From assembly GCA_028023455.1 (NCBI GenBank), contig JAQFVV010006215.1, forward strand, positions 124,001 to 188,000: a DNA stretch of 64,000 nucleotides. Direction: 5' to 3'. Positions 49,413 through 59,442 of this stretch are shown one piece after another. Made by a program: the position numbers and the translations under genes. The notes below the pieces were generated by a model. That model was not told the DNA's origin. It saw nothing but the letters and a program-made list of their open reading frames with translations, and did not search any database. The DNA comes from Epiperipatus broadwayi (lineage: Eukaryota; Onychophora; Udeonychophora; Euonychophora; Peripatidae). Numbering within the stretch: position 1 is the stretch's first letter; each line of letters begins with the position of its first letter.

Positions 49413-49812
49413 TGCACATAGAGAGCGTACCAATAGCTCAAACAAGCTCGTAATTAACAAGTGTGGTTATGAGAAAATATTTAAAATCTCTATCCAGAAC
49501 ACTCTTATCTCCAGACCATGGTTTCGAGCTTATGGCCCACGTCAGTGGAGAGCTAGAATATTCGGACACTAGACCTAAAATATCAACTAAAAAAAAAAAA
49601 CCAGCACTTATTTCAAACATATATTTAAGAAGAAACTCTGAATTTTAGGTCTAGTGTCCGAATATTCTAGCTCTCCACTGACATGGGCCATAAGCTCGAA
49701 ACCATGGTCTGGAGAGATAAGAGTGTTCTGGATAGAGATTTTAAATATTTTCTCATAACCGCACTTGTTAATTACGAGCTTGTTTGAGCTATTGGCACGC
49801 TCTCTAGGTGCA
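49413..49812. repeat. Family D foldback, 400 bp
   Basis: TGCACATAGAGAGCGTACCA at the left is matched by the complement at 49812. Arms of about 165 bp are some 97% identical by eye, with a short A-rich centre. They share 'gaccatggttt.g.gcttatgg.c' and 'gacactaga.ctaaaa' with 39604-40316. The two overlapping opposite-strand open frames at 49438-49648 are shadows of the palindrome. Confidence 0.85.
49507..49552 (-). ncRNA. Hammerhead-like motif (family D), core mutated
   Basis: Minus strand: helix I CTCTCCA/TGGAGAT (six pairs), core CTGACGT where the last A is T, stem II GGGC/GCTC, GAAA (49522-49525), stem III CC/GG around AT, GUC (49514-49516). The mirror copy near 49675-49720 (plus) has CTGACAT and seven helix I pairs. 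The scaffold is excellent but a catalytic core base is changed in each. Confidence 0.5.
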
Positions 49813-50746
49813 TTTTTGTAACTACAAGCTCATTAAAAGTAATGTCACATTATATATGACTTGCTTTTTTAATTATTATAAAAGAGATGAATTGTAATTT
49901 TAAAATTGGTACAAAAGATAGATGAGAAATATATGGATAATCAAAAATTAAATCACACAAAAGTCTTGCAGTCAATGTAACATTTAGACTGATTTAACTT
50001 TATAAGAATATATATAACTAAAGTAATTTTTAACGAATACTATTGTTTTGTAGTTTTCCAATCTGACCATGGAATGATTAGCAACTAGTGGATAAGTAGA
50101 ACCATATTTTATGGTTTTACTTATTCTAAATTTCATGCAGCTACCACTTTATAAATAGAACCATTGTGCCAAAAAATATATCAGCCATCTTAGCTGTTAA
50201 GGTAAAGTGATTATACTGTAGCAAATAATATGGAGAGCAAATAGTTTTTGAAATTTTGTTGAGTTATAATTTTCCTTTTTTTAAAAAACAAAAGAAAAAA
50301 GAAAATTGAAATATAAAGCAGAGTCCAATGTAAGATCAAGTGTCTAAAGATACAGAGATATTTCACTAGAATCAAATAAAATTCAAAGTATTATTGTAAT
50401 TTAGATTTGGGCAGTTATAAGATTCTATAAATAAGTTAAAACCATGTCATTCCATTTTTGTAAGATTCAATTGAGATAATATAGTTAAACTTTCTCAATT
50501 TTGATTATTAATCAACCACTAACTACATCTGAAGACGGTGATGTGCTTTAAATAAATATTTAAAAAGCTTCTTTTATAAATATTGAGTTTATTGATATTT
50601 TCTTACAACTCAAATGCCTTTGTGAGTGATTTGATTACTTATGCAGTTTAAATATGATACATTATTCTACAAATATTAATACGAACGATTAGTTTATTTG
50701 TTTAAAGAGTTTATTAAAAAAATTACTTGAAATAATGATTCTGAAA
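49813..50746. other. Non-coding stretch
   Basis: 49813-49870 is a family D tail ('acaagctcattaaaagtaat', 'tatatgactt') also found at 56590-56635. The remainder has no recognisable gene. Confidence 0.45.
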
Positions 50747-51479
50747 TATCCGCAAGTATAAAACTATGTATGTGAACAAAAGATTATTTATTTTTGTAAA
50801 TACGCATGGATTTCTTCATTTTAATAACATTCCCTTTATTGGAGAAATTTACTCTAGGAATTCCCTGGAGAGATCGTCCCAAAATTATAGATTAAATTAT
50901 AATAGAATTTGTATGCAAATAAAGTTAGTTGCATACAAATTAGATCGTATATATTTATCCCTCGGTAAATGAAGAGGGAGGAAGCAGCTAAAATGGTTAG
51001 ACTGGAATAAAGTTAGTGTTAATTTGAAGTGATAACAGATCAGCAATAAAGAATGATCAATGGTAGACTAATAGATCGAACAGCAGCGATTAAGTCTAAA
51101 ATGGAATAGCTGCAAGCAAGAAGCTGTTATTTGTTTGTGTATTGAAAAGGTTATTATCAGCGAAGAATAATTAACTGAAGCTTAACCAAACCGCAAGAGA
51201 CAAGTTGGAAACGGAAATGGTTAATATATAACGTATAAATTGGGCATGCCGAAGTAAGCACTGATATTGCTTATTTATGTTTCAAAAGACATTTTGATTT
51301 GAAAGCACAAATAATTAACAACTGGTTTACTCCTGGTGTGGAACAAGACTATTTTCCCCTAAGGAAAATAACCAATGTAGGAATATTAATGGGCTATTAT
51401 CTTTTTATGTTGTTTTTACCACATTATTATTTGTTATTATATTGTTTATTTATTTAGTTCCCCCTCAGGACATCGCAGT
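50747..51479 (+). repeat. 5' LTR
   Basis: Starts TATCCGCAAGTATAAAACTA, against TGTCCGCGGGTCTAAAACTG in the 3' copy. It shares about 350 bases with 53225 onward, including 'tgtatgcaaataaagttagt' followed by its inverted partner 'ttgcatacaaatta'. The end is placed just before the primer-binding site. Spurious open frame at 50766-50972. Confidence 0.7.
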
Positions 51480-51497
51480 TGGCGCTGTAACGACAGG
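51480..51497 (+). other. Putative primer-binding site
   Basis: TGGCGCTGTAACGACAGG directly follows the LTR and resembles tRNA-Arg-type primer sites (TGGCGACCGTGACA-like) of some Gypsy elements. The tRNA was not verified. Confidence 0.4.
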
Positions 51498-51541
51498 ATT
51501 TGATAAAATTGCAACAGGATAACTCCTGTTATTAATAAAAT

Positions 51542-51955
51542 ATGGCAGCACTAAGTTCTGTAATCCGTGAATTCGATATAACCAACACAGACTCATGGAA
51601 AAGTTATCTATAACACGTGGAGTATTATATATTTACAAATAAAGTGGAAGATGAGCATCTCAAAATGTCAACCCTTCTCTATTTTGCAGGTCAAGAAGTT
51701 ATACAGCTTGCAAATAGACTTACTGATCCCAAACGTCCGGAGGAACTTCCACATAATAAAGTTGTAGAAATTTTAAATGGATATTTCGCTCCGGAAGTAT
51801 CGGAATGGATAGCACGGCTAAGATTGAGAAACCAAAAACAACTACGACATGAAAAATATGTGGACTATGATTTAGTTCTAAGGAAGCTGGCTAAACACTC
51901 TGATTTGGGTTCCGAAATAAATGACGTATTATTGGAACAATTCCTATATGCATAG
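51542..51955 (+). pseudogene. gag: gag (capsid region), interrupted
   Basis: ATG at 51542 starts a frame with DTNTDSW-like spacing (FDITNTDSWKSYL), an in-frame TAA at 51611-51613, then 112 codons to 51955. The pattern 'W..Y...........DE...K...LL...G', 'L..HF.P' (here GYFAPE) and 'LRKLAKHSDLG' is that of Gypsy Gag capsids. After 51955 the frame shifts. The start is the first ATG downstream of the LTR. Confidence 0.72.
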
Positions 51956-52129
51956 AGGATGATAATTTCCAAAAAGTATTGCTCAGCGACCCTGACTTAA
52001 GTTATAAAAGAGCTGTGGATAAATGTGTCGCACAAGAAGCTTTGTAAAATAACGCATTAGAGTTTATAGAACGACAAAAGTTGAGGAAAATTTTGCTAAT
52101 AAATCAAAACGTTATTACAGAGCCTTGTA

Positions 52130-52265
52130 ATGATAGAAAAGAGTAAAAGTGCTATTGTGGTAAACCTGAACATTTTAAAAATAAGTGTAAACATAGAAAT
52201 AAAAATTGCTGAAACTGTGATAAAAAAAGGTCATTTAGTTATCATTTTAGGAAGGGCAGAACTAT
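52130..52265 (+). pseudogene. gag: Nucleocapsid zinc-knuckle relics
   Basis: CYCGKPEHFKNKC at 52150-52190 is a CCHC knuckle with one residue lost between the first two cysteines. A second knuckle (C.NCDKK, then a one-base shift to GH) follows. An in-frame stop and insertion break it. Confidence 0.6.
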
Positions 52266-52376
52266 TAATTTCGTAAAAGCGGACTACAAATCTGAAGGCA
52301 GATTAAATTATGAGAAGGTTAGTATAAAGAGGCTGAATTAGTTTTATACGCAGTTATTTGCAGACAAACAATAAAA

Positions 52377-52583
52377 ATGCAAGTGGACAGCGGAGCCGGT
52401 CTGTCAATGATATCGTACAGAGATCGGATTAAAATTAGCAGAAAATGTAAAAGAAAGATAACACTTAAAGATACTGATGTGATAGTTATAGATTTAAATG
52501 GCAATAAAATTAAAATTCGAGGAAAAGTCGTAGTGCCTGTAAAATTAATTTCTAGGGTAAAATGGATGGCACTAAAATTCTAG
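52377..52583 (+). pseudogene. Retroelement aspartic protease remnant
   Basis: MQVDSGAGLSMIS carries the D-S-G-A active-site signature of retroviral-type aspartic proteases, followed by a flap-like region. The frame ends at 52583 and a 24-bp direct duplication ('tctagggtaaaatgg.tggca') follows at 52550-52600. The pol region beyond is deleted. Confidence 0.65.
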
Positions 52584-52779
52584 GGTAAAATGGCTGGCAC
52601 TTTACATAGTAAATAAAAATTTCAGTCTATTGTTAGGAAGAAATTCGTTCTGATCACTGGATCATTCACGTAAATGTGAATAATAAGTTATTAAACTCCA
52701 GAAGAGTGTGTGAAAAATCTAGGACTCCTCGGATTCAATTAACAAAGTTAGTACCATCTATTTGTAAAAATGATAAAAA

Positions 52780-53165
52780 CTGAGACAAGTTTTTTTTTTT
52801 TTCGTGGACATGCGACTTACCTAATTGTAAATGGACACCAGGAGAAATAATTAAAGTAATATCGAAGGATATAAAAATAGTAAAACTACAGAACGGGTGG
52901 GAGTAGAAAAGACATATTAAATATCTTCGCCGTCATAATGAGGATACCTTGCCAGATATTCATCAAAAGAAATCCTTAGAAAAAGAATTAGAGAGAAAAA
53001 AAATTTTTTTATTGGATGATTTAATTACTGATTCCACCAAATTAAAGTAACCGATGATAAACAAATGTTTGTATGGGAGAAAAATGAAGGCGGAATTATT
53101 TCAAAAGAAGAAAAGAAAGTTATTACCAAAGCACCGCGTAAGCGTTAGAAATGAACCACCTGACA
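52780..53165 (+). pseudogene. Integrase C-terminal remnant
   Basis: A frame near 52835-52930 reads WTPGEIIKVISKDIKIVKL followed by a stop inside an R/K-rich HIKYLRRH segment. This 'W.PG.I……V.L..G..W.RHI..L..' pattern is typical of the end of Gypsy integrases. No DDE residues are present. Confidence 0.55.
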
Positions 53166-53204
53166 AGTTTAAAAATATAGAAATAAGTTAAGTCAGTATT
53201 TCTA

Positions 53205-53224
53205 GAGTAGGGAGAGGAGTGAAA
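53205..53224 (+). other. Polypurine tract
   Basis: AGAGTAGGGAGAGGAGTGAAA lies immediately before the 3' LTR start, the expected place for plus-strand priming. Confidence 0.6.
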
Positions 53225-53670
53225 TGTCCGCGGGTCTAAAACTGTATATGTAAATAAAATATTTATTTTTGTAAATACGCACGGATTTGTTCACTTTAAT
53301 ATCAAACATTCCTTTTATTGTAGAAATTTACCCTAAAAATTCGCTGGAGAGATAGTCCCAAAATTATAGATTAAATTAGAATAAAATTTGTATGCAAATA
53401 AAGTTAGTTGCATACAAATTAAATCGTATATATTTATGCCCCGGTAAATGAAGAAGAGGGAAGAAGCAGCTAAAATGGTTAGATTGGAATAAAGTTAGTG
53501 TTGATTTGAAGTGATAAAAGACCTGCAATAAAGAGATCGACTGGCAGTGATTAAGACTAAAATGGAATAGTTGCAAGCAACAATGCCAACAAAAATTAAA
53601 TAATAGCTAACACGGAAACAAAATAGAAGCCAAATATATAACACCGGGCATTACTAATTTTTTTTGGTAG
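53225..53670 (+). repeat. 3' LTR, truncated
   Basis: Starts TGTCCGCGGGTCTAAAACTG and follows the 5' LTR until about 53575; beyond that only patches align ('cggaaac', 'atatataac', 'gggcat'). The distal half is missing, so no target duplication can be read. Confidence 0.65.
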
Positions 53671-54289
53671 TATAGTATGAATTTACGAATTATTTAAGTT
53701 ATTAAATAATTCAATTATTTGACAAATAAACAACTAGTCTTAATTTCAGTTATTTAAAAAAACGTTTGTCCGCGATCGGTCAAAATCTTTTCTTTTTAAT
53801 TACCGATATAAATGTGTAAAACTGAAGAAAATTACTCTTTTTTAATTATAAATTAAAATGAAGATTATAAAGCATAAACTTTAATAATTAATTATTAATA
53901 AAAAAATGTTAATTTGCGTTATTTTGTTTAACATAAAAAAAAAAAAAACATCAGTAAATTTAAAATTATTCAACGGTTTAAGAATTAAACCGATGAATAT
54001 TTTTTAATTCAACGGTTTTCACATTATTAGATTTTTTGAAGCTCACTCACTCAAACATTATGACTGTATTAACACTTAATACAATAGTGCCATGCATTGG
54101 GCGGGATAAGTAGCGTGAAAGAATGTTAATTTCTATAAATTAACGAAGATAGTATTTGCGATTTTCAAATAACCCAGTAATTCTCTTAAATAAAGAAAGT
54201 GATCAATTTCCGACTTTTCTTAATTAAAACTCGAACTGTAAGAACAAATGCTATTTTAAAAAGGTTCATATCCTAATGTGTCCTTCCAG
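53671..54289. other. AT-rich non-coding stretch
   Basis: No gene; ends in a strong splice acceptor (CCTAATGTGTCCTTCCAG, 54272-54289). Confidence 0.45.
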
Positions 54290-54364
54290 GTCCCATTAAG
54301 GAGAATCCATGTTGCTTACAAGATAAAAACTCCGGGAGTCAAGGTTACAGACAGTGAATTGTGA
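54290..54364 (+). CDS. Candidate short terminal exon
   Basis: A strong acceptor with a pyrimidine tract is followed in phase 0 by 24 codons and TGA (54362-54364). The peptide VPLRRIHVAYKIKTPGVKVT ending DSEL has mixed, protein-like composition, and AATAAA lies 80 bases downstream (about 54445). It could be the last exon of a gene whose other exons lie upstream of or within long introns. A GT at 54342 (AAG|GTTACA) is an alternative donor. Product unknown. Confidence 0.35.
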   Translation, partial: VPLRRIHVAYKIKTPGVKVTDSEL

Positions 54365-55190
54365 AAAGCAAATGACAAGCTACTTAAAAAAGATTGTCTT
54401 TTAGAATTAAATTTATCATCAAATGCATGCCTGCACTCTATCGGAAATAAAGGATATTACTTCAACATTTTCTGTCATAACAAACGAATTAATCACATAT
54501 TAATTACTAAGCATATATATCAAATGAAATGTAATAATTTCAGGTCTAATTTATAAATAAAAAAATTATTGCTCCATTAATTTAAAATTATTTTCAAAAA
54601 CGTTTGCGCTGATACGGTATAATTTCAATCATAGAATAAATGACATTTCACATAAAACTCGTATGTTGTTTAAATAATAGCTCAAAATAAACAATGTATG
54701 TTTCTAATATTAATTAAAATACCCTGTTATTTCGTTTTATTTCAATTTGTATACGGGGGGAAATATATATATAGTCGGAATGCACTAACATATGATTTTT
54801 TTCAACCTTCTAAAGAATTAAAAATCTCTAATTAAAAAAATATACTATCTTATAAAGTACTCGGACTGAAAGCAGGTAGATTATAGCTGTAATTTATGTG
54901 TTACCCTATACAGTTCAGGAGGACATTAGATAATAGTGCCACATTCAAATTTCAAGGTTTATTTTTTGTCTATTGAATTTCATTAAGTAAGAAGTATCAG
55001 ATTTGCATATTTAGCTGGCATCTTTATTTTTTATACATTATCGAAGCTCCTAATCTGATAATAACTAGAATGAGAGAGATGAAAAAGAGATAGAGAAAAA
55101 CGAATAATCAACTATTAAGATAACTTGAAGGGAAAATAAATTTATTAAACATGATAAAAATGAGAGGAATAAATTCTTGATACTTTAAGG
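54365..55190. other. AT-rich non-coding stretch
   Basis: Nothing recognisable beyond the possible polyadenylation signal near 54445. Confidence 0.4.
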
Positions 55191-55194
55191 CATA

Positions 55195-55420
55195 AGGAAT
55201 TTTTTACAAAATATTTTAGAAAGCAAAATTTTGGAAAGAAGATTAAGAGAATATCTTATCGTAGTGATAAGAAATATCAGTTGTTTTTCATATGGAAGCA
55301 TAGAAAGACTTACTGAAGACAGAAAAATAGGTTGCAATGATAGACATTATTTTTAGAAGCTGATAATGAATAATCAGATTCCCAAACATCCTAAGGTGCA
55401 AATCCAATGTTTTTCAGGTT
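55195..55420 (+). pseudogene. LINE reverse transcriptase relic, other lineage
   Basis: The frame gives ILESKILERRLREYLIV then, after small shifts, a 'SDKKYQLFF.WKH' segment. This matches the LINE/CR1-type RT pattern 'K..ER.LR..L…S..QFGF..G.ST'. Only the fingers region remains, with stops. The repeat block 55390-55550 (shared with 32090-32310) follows. Confidence 0.45.
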
Positions 55421-55844
55421 GGAAAACAATAGCTAGAAATTAATCTGGGGATTTGGATGCAGCATTAACATCTAGTATCCATTGATTGCTTAAGCTTAGA
55501 ATAGATGATTCTGGACTATAGTAAATAGAATGAATTATTACTCCCAATCCAGAAGGTTATATCTTGTCATTTTTTTGTTAGAATATTATGGCCATGCAAT
55601 ATTACCTGATCATCATTGGTGATATTTTGTTATTGTCTTTCTCTTAATCCAATTTATTCTTGTATATCAACATTACAGCTCCAATTAAGGAACTTTTACA
55701 TCACTAAGATACATTTTGCAACTGATGATTAATGATGGGGAGGGAGATAAAGTAGTGATTCCCCCCAGTAAGAATCACACAGGTAATGCAATATTACATC
55801 AAAGTTAAATCAATACTCAGTGGAAAGCATTTGGGGAAAAAGGT

Positions 55845-57190
55845 TATCATCATTATTATTTTCTACTATTATTACTCCACCAAAAAGTGAATTTCTCTCC
55901 AAGTGTAATCCAGTTTCTTCAATACAGAGATGCTTATATCCACACCACTTCAGCAAACTTCCTAATCTTATTTATCCACTTTATGATAGTATCTTTTTAT
56001 GTTCTTTGTAATCTTTTGAGATTCAATTTAAGATTTCAGTTGTCTGTTTATTATCATCTCTTCTAGAAATGTATCTAGATTGACTCCATTTAAACCTCTT
56101 AGTTTTTTTCAATGACGTCAGTGTAATATATTGGTTTTCTCACCCATATATTTCACTTTCTGATCACTCCTGTTACTTTCAAGCACACTTTGCCATATTT
56201 TACCGTGTTGTCTAAAATCTGTACACTATTTTTTTTATATCAAGTTTCAATATTTCAGAATCACAAATAAATATTGATATTACATTTATTAAAAATCTTT
56301 CTTTTCAAACACCTAGACATAGTTTCTTTCAATGTTATTTGTATCAAAACCCTTCCCATTCAATACTATGATTAATTTCAGCCACTATACTTTCATTTTT
56401 ACCATTAATTTGATAAAAATATTTGTGATTATTGATTTCTTTTAATTCATTATTATCAATTTTTATTTTCTTAAAACTATTCCATCCTAATGCCTCACTG
56501 ATGACAGACAGCAGCTAGAAACTGGTATGGGGATATGTATATTCAGAAAAGCTTATTACGAGCTATTAATGCTCACTATATAACATTTGTAGTATAAGCT
56601 TATTAAATTAAGTCACATGATGTATGACTTGACTTCCTTGAAATTGCTATTTTAATATTGCTATACTCTTTTATGTTTTACATTTTTGTCTTTTTTGTTT
56701 TCATCTATTAGTTATAAATATTTTTCAAAACTCTGAAACATTGTACAAAATTGTTGGATTTAAATAATCTCCATTCATTTTTATTCTTTTAGGTTTTCAT
56801 TTTAATCCACAGAATATTTTCCATAACACTGCTGCAAAACGTTTTGGAGACATGAAATTATCCTGTTTACACTCTTTCAATGAAAATCTTCTTAGTATCT
56901 TATCTAATCCAATCATTGCCATTGCATTTAAATATTCTTCAGAATCTGATACTATTTAAAGTCGATATTTTGATGTTTCAAAGCTTTAATCATTGGACAA
57001 AATGATCATAGAATCAAATACCTTTTATAATCTACAAATCCAAAGTGTAAAGATGATTCATACACTTTTTTTCATATATGTAATTTCTTTTAATATTGCA
57101 CATGAATTATTATGCTATAAGCATTTCTAAATCTAGTTTATTCTTTAGATCAGTTGGAATTTGAATTTTTTTAACATTCTTATACAAACT
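55845..57190 (-). mobile_element. RTE-type LINE, old copy, interrupted
   Basis: The complement matches the young copy from its 3' end (55855, 'attattactccacc…ttctctccaagtgtaatcc') to about 56480, and resumes at 56745 ('ctccattcatttttattctttta…aatccacagaatatt') to about 57180. The gap at 56490-56740 is an inserted family A/D element. Many stops. Confidence 0.72.
56492..56533 (+). ncRNA. Type I hammerhead motif (family A type) in an inserted element
   Basis: Plus strand: CCTCA, CTGATGA (56498-56504), degraded stem II, GAAA (56518-56521), C/G stem III around TG, triplet GUA (56525-56527), then UGGGG giving five helix I pairs. The following 110 bases ('cttattacgagctattaatg', 'agtcacatgatgtatgactt') match the tail of the family D element at 49800-49870, linking families A and D. 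Confidence 0.5.
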
Positions 57191-57200
57191 AATGGGAGAT

Positions 57201-57475
57201 TTTTCGCAGAGGCAAAACTCTCCAGACAATAGCACCACTTAGCAGAAGCCAGAGTAATCAATGGATGTAGGAAGATTTGTGCATAAAGTCCATATCTAGT
57301 GCCTACTCATCCAATGTCCTCAGACTAGGTTCTAGATTGTGGCTTTCATCAGTGAGGAGCCTACCATTGATTACTCTGGCTTGCACTGAGTGGCACCACT
57401 GTATGGAGAGTTTTGCCTCTGTGAACAATAGCTTGTGTAAGCATAAAGAATGACGACCATGTGATGTTTGATGGT
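57201..57475 (+). mobile_element. Family A element with 9-bp TSD
   Basis: 'cgcagaggcaaaactctcc' to the inverted 'tggagagttttgcctctgtg' and end module 'accatgtgatgtttgatgg'. CTAATGGGA occurs at 57189-57197 and 57476-57484. The ribozyme at about 57318-57360 (minus) has CTGATGA and GUC but GAAC instead of GAAA. The minus frame 57303-57512 is spurious. Confidence 0.75.
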
Positions 57476-57567
57476 CTAATGGGATATTAATAGATCTGAT
57501 ATTTCCTAACATTTTTTTTTTTTTACCTTTCGTAAATACTGCATTTTTTCAATGATTTGATTTAATC

Positions 57568-57662
57568 AGCAAGCATCACATGATCACATCTCCAATACTA
57601 GCACATAATTGTTTATAAACAAAGCAAAGCACTACTATATGGAGTTTTGCTTTGCTTTGTTT
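57568..57662 (-). mobile_element. Family A, 95-bp minimal copy with 13-bp TSD
   Basis: ATTTGATTTAATC at 57555-57567 and 57663-57675. It contains only the end module ('agcaagcatcacatgatcac', 'actagcacataattgttta') joined to the start module ('ctatatggagttttgctttg'). It shows that the two termini alone were inserted, the body having been deleted beforehand or lost. Confidence 0.75.
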
Positions 57663-57889
57663 ATTTGATTTAATCTTATTACTTTGACAAATGTTAAGTA
57701 GTTGGAGTAATTATTTCTTTATTTAAAAAATATTGTAATATTTTCATAATTTCCTAAAGCTTTTTTATTTTCATGAAAATAATTCCAGGGGTCTTACCTC
57801 TCTCATTTAAAATATTAAAATTTCAGAAAATGTCATAATTATAGGAGATATGTTGATTTCTTGATTTTATTTCTGTAATGTTATATATA

Positions 57890-58510
57890 ATATATAGGGT
57901 ATATGAGCACAGACTTTTACACAACCCTCCACTCTCCACTTTATCTCATAACCCTGATACCCTTGAACACATAAATGTCAAAAAGATAAATAATCACTAA
58001 TATACATATTTCATGCTAAACCAGCAATCATCAGTTGGTCCATATTACCATCTCTACACATATATGTCATAAGTGCTCAGATATATATTAAGATAGCCAA
58101 TTTTTATACTTTAATGGACAGGCTTCAATCCACTCCAACTCTTCAACTGTCCATCCAATTGAAAATCAGATGATGGAATGCTCAAAGGCCATCCTGAAGC
58201 CGATATTCTTGTCACACCCATGTTGACCTAAGGTCAGTCTGACCCCTCATATCAGGACATAATCCATTTAATACATATACACGGGATGGGCAGACATCTC
58301 TACTATGTAATAACTGAAACACAGGTTTATTATATACCTGTGTCTATATATGTAATACATAGGATATATGAGCACAGACTTTCACACAACCCCTCACTCT
58401 CAACTCTATCTCATAACCCTGATCTACTTGAACACATATATGTCAAAAAGATAAATAATCACCAATATACGTATTTCATGCTAAAACAGCAATCATCTGT
58501 TATATGTAAA
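57890..58510 (+). repeat. Family B element, two direct arms around a core block
   Basis: 57890-58060 and 58345-58510 are direct copies ('gagcacagacttt.acacaac', 'tcataaccctgat', 'aaaaagataaataatcac'). Between them are a short inverted part (58060-58155) and the block 58155-58310 also found at 6553-6715. A ribozyme core lies in the first copy (58028-58034, minus, CTGATGA with GAAA at 58009-58012, triplet AUA, weak helix I); the second copy is cut in the core. The tandem-arm layout recalls Penelope-type LTRs. Open frame 58286-58543 lies inside it. Confidence 0.65.
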
Positions 58511-58574
58511 ATTCTTCACATTTTATATCATTCTTTTTGGTAATAGTATAATATTTCCTTTTTATTGCCAAAAT

Positions 58575-59418
58575 AACCTTTTTTCCCAGAATAAACAAGT
58601 TTTTTTATACTTTTGAGACTTTTGTTCTATTCTATGATTTTTTTTTGCTATTTCACAATTATATGTTTTAAGAAATGAATATTAACTCTTTTTCATATCA
58701 TTTTAAAGAATTTCAAAGATTCATTTCTAAAAAATCAAATCAACCCATCTTTTTACTTTTTTTTAATGCTTACTTTGTTAAAATTAAAAATAATTCATCT
58801 GACAGTTTCAATTACTCTGCAGTCTTCCTCAGAATTACAAAAAAACTAAATAAGTCAGTTTAAAAATATTTTCATATTCCTTTTTTTCTTTTTATATTAC
58901 CATGCCTCCATTAAAAATTCAATAGATTACTGCTAGCTAACTGGGCAGCAGTTTTTAATAGATTATCAATGATCAAGTCTGGATCATCCTCAAAATCCAT
59001 TAATATTTTAAAATAATTTGCAAATTTTTGTTTAAATTTATTGGAATATTTTGAAAGTTAAAAATGTATTAATATTTTTTTAAAAAATAACTTTTGTCTC
59101 TCTGGCTTTGCATTAACATATATCTTACATGCCACTAATTGGTGACCATGTTTCATGCTAAAGCTTCTAAAAACACTCCAATCTTGTAATACATATTGTG
59201 TTAGTTGAAATATATAAATTATTCTGGACCTTCAATTTGGATGTGTCCATGTCCATTTCTGCTTAGCATTTTTCTCAAAAAGGGATTTCAGAAGATATCG
59301 TTTTTCATTTCTCTTTTGATAAATAAATTTACTTAACAATGTTTTTATATTTTAATTGTTTTCTCATTATGACATTAAAGTCTTCCATGATAATTTTAAA
59401 ATGTTTTTTGTCTTATTA
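58575..59418 (-). mobile_element. RTE-type LINE, old copy (endonuclease side)
   Basis: The complement matches the young copy's N-terminal RT linker (58600-58680, 'gagacttttgttctattct…tatttcacaattatatg') and endonuclease region (59080-59418, 'gacattaaagtcttccatgataattttaaaatg'). A family C hammerhead-like piece (58800-58835, minus, CTGAGGA…GAAAC) sits between them. It ends exactly where the young LINE begins. Confidence 0.65.
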
Positions 59419-59442
59419 AAACAATATATATCATCATCATCA

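Larger units (their letters stand above)
50747..53670 (+). mobile_element. Degraded Ty3/Gypsy-type LTR retroelement
   Basis: Two direct LTR copies flank gag, zinc-knuckle, protease and integrase C-terminal relics in that order. The reverse transcriptase, RNase H and catalytic integrase core are missing between about 52640 and 52790, so the copy is internally deleted. Frames carry stops and shifts throughout. It is dead, but parts are recent enough to read. Sub-features follow. Confidence 0.8.
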
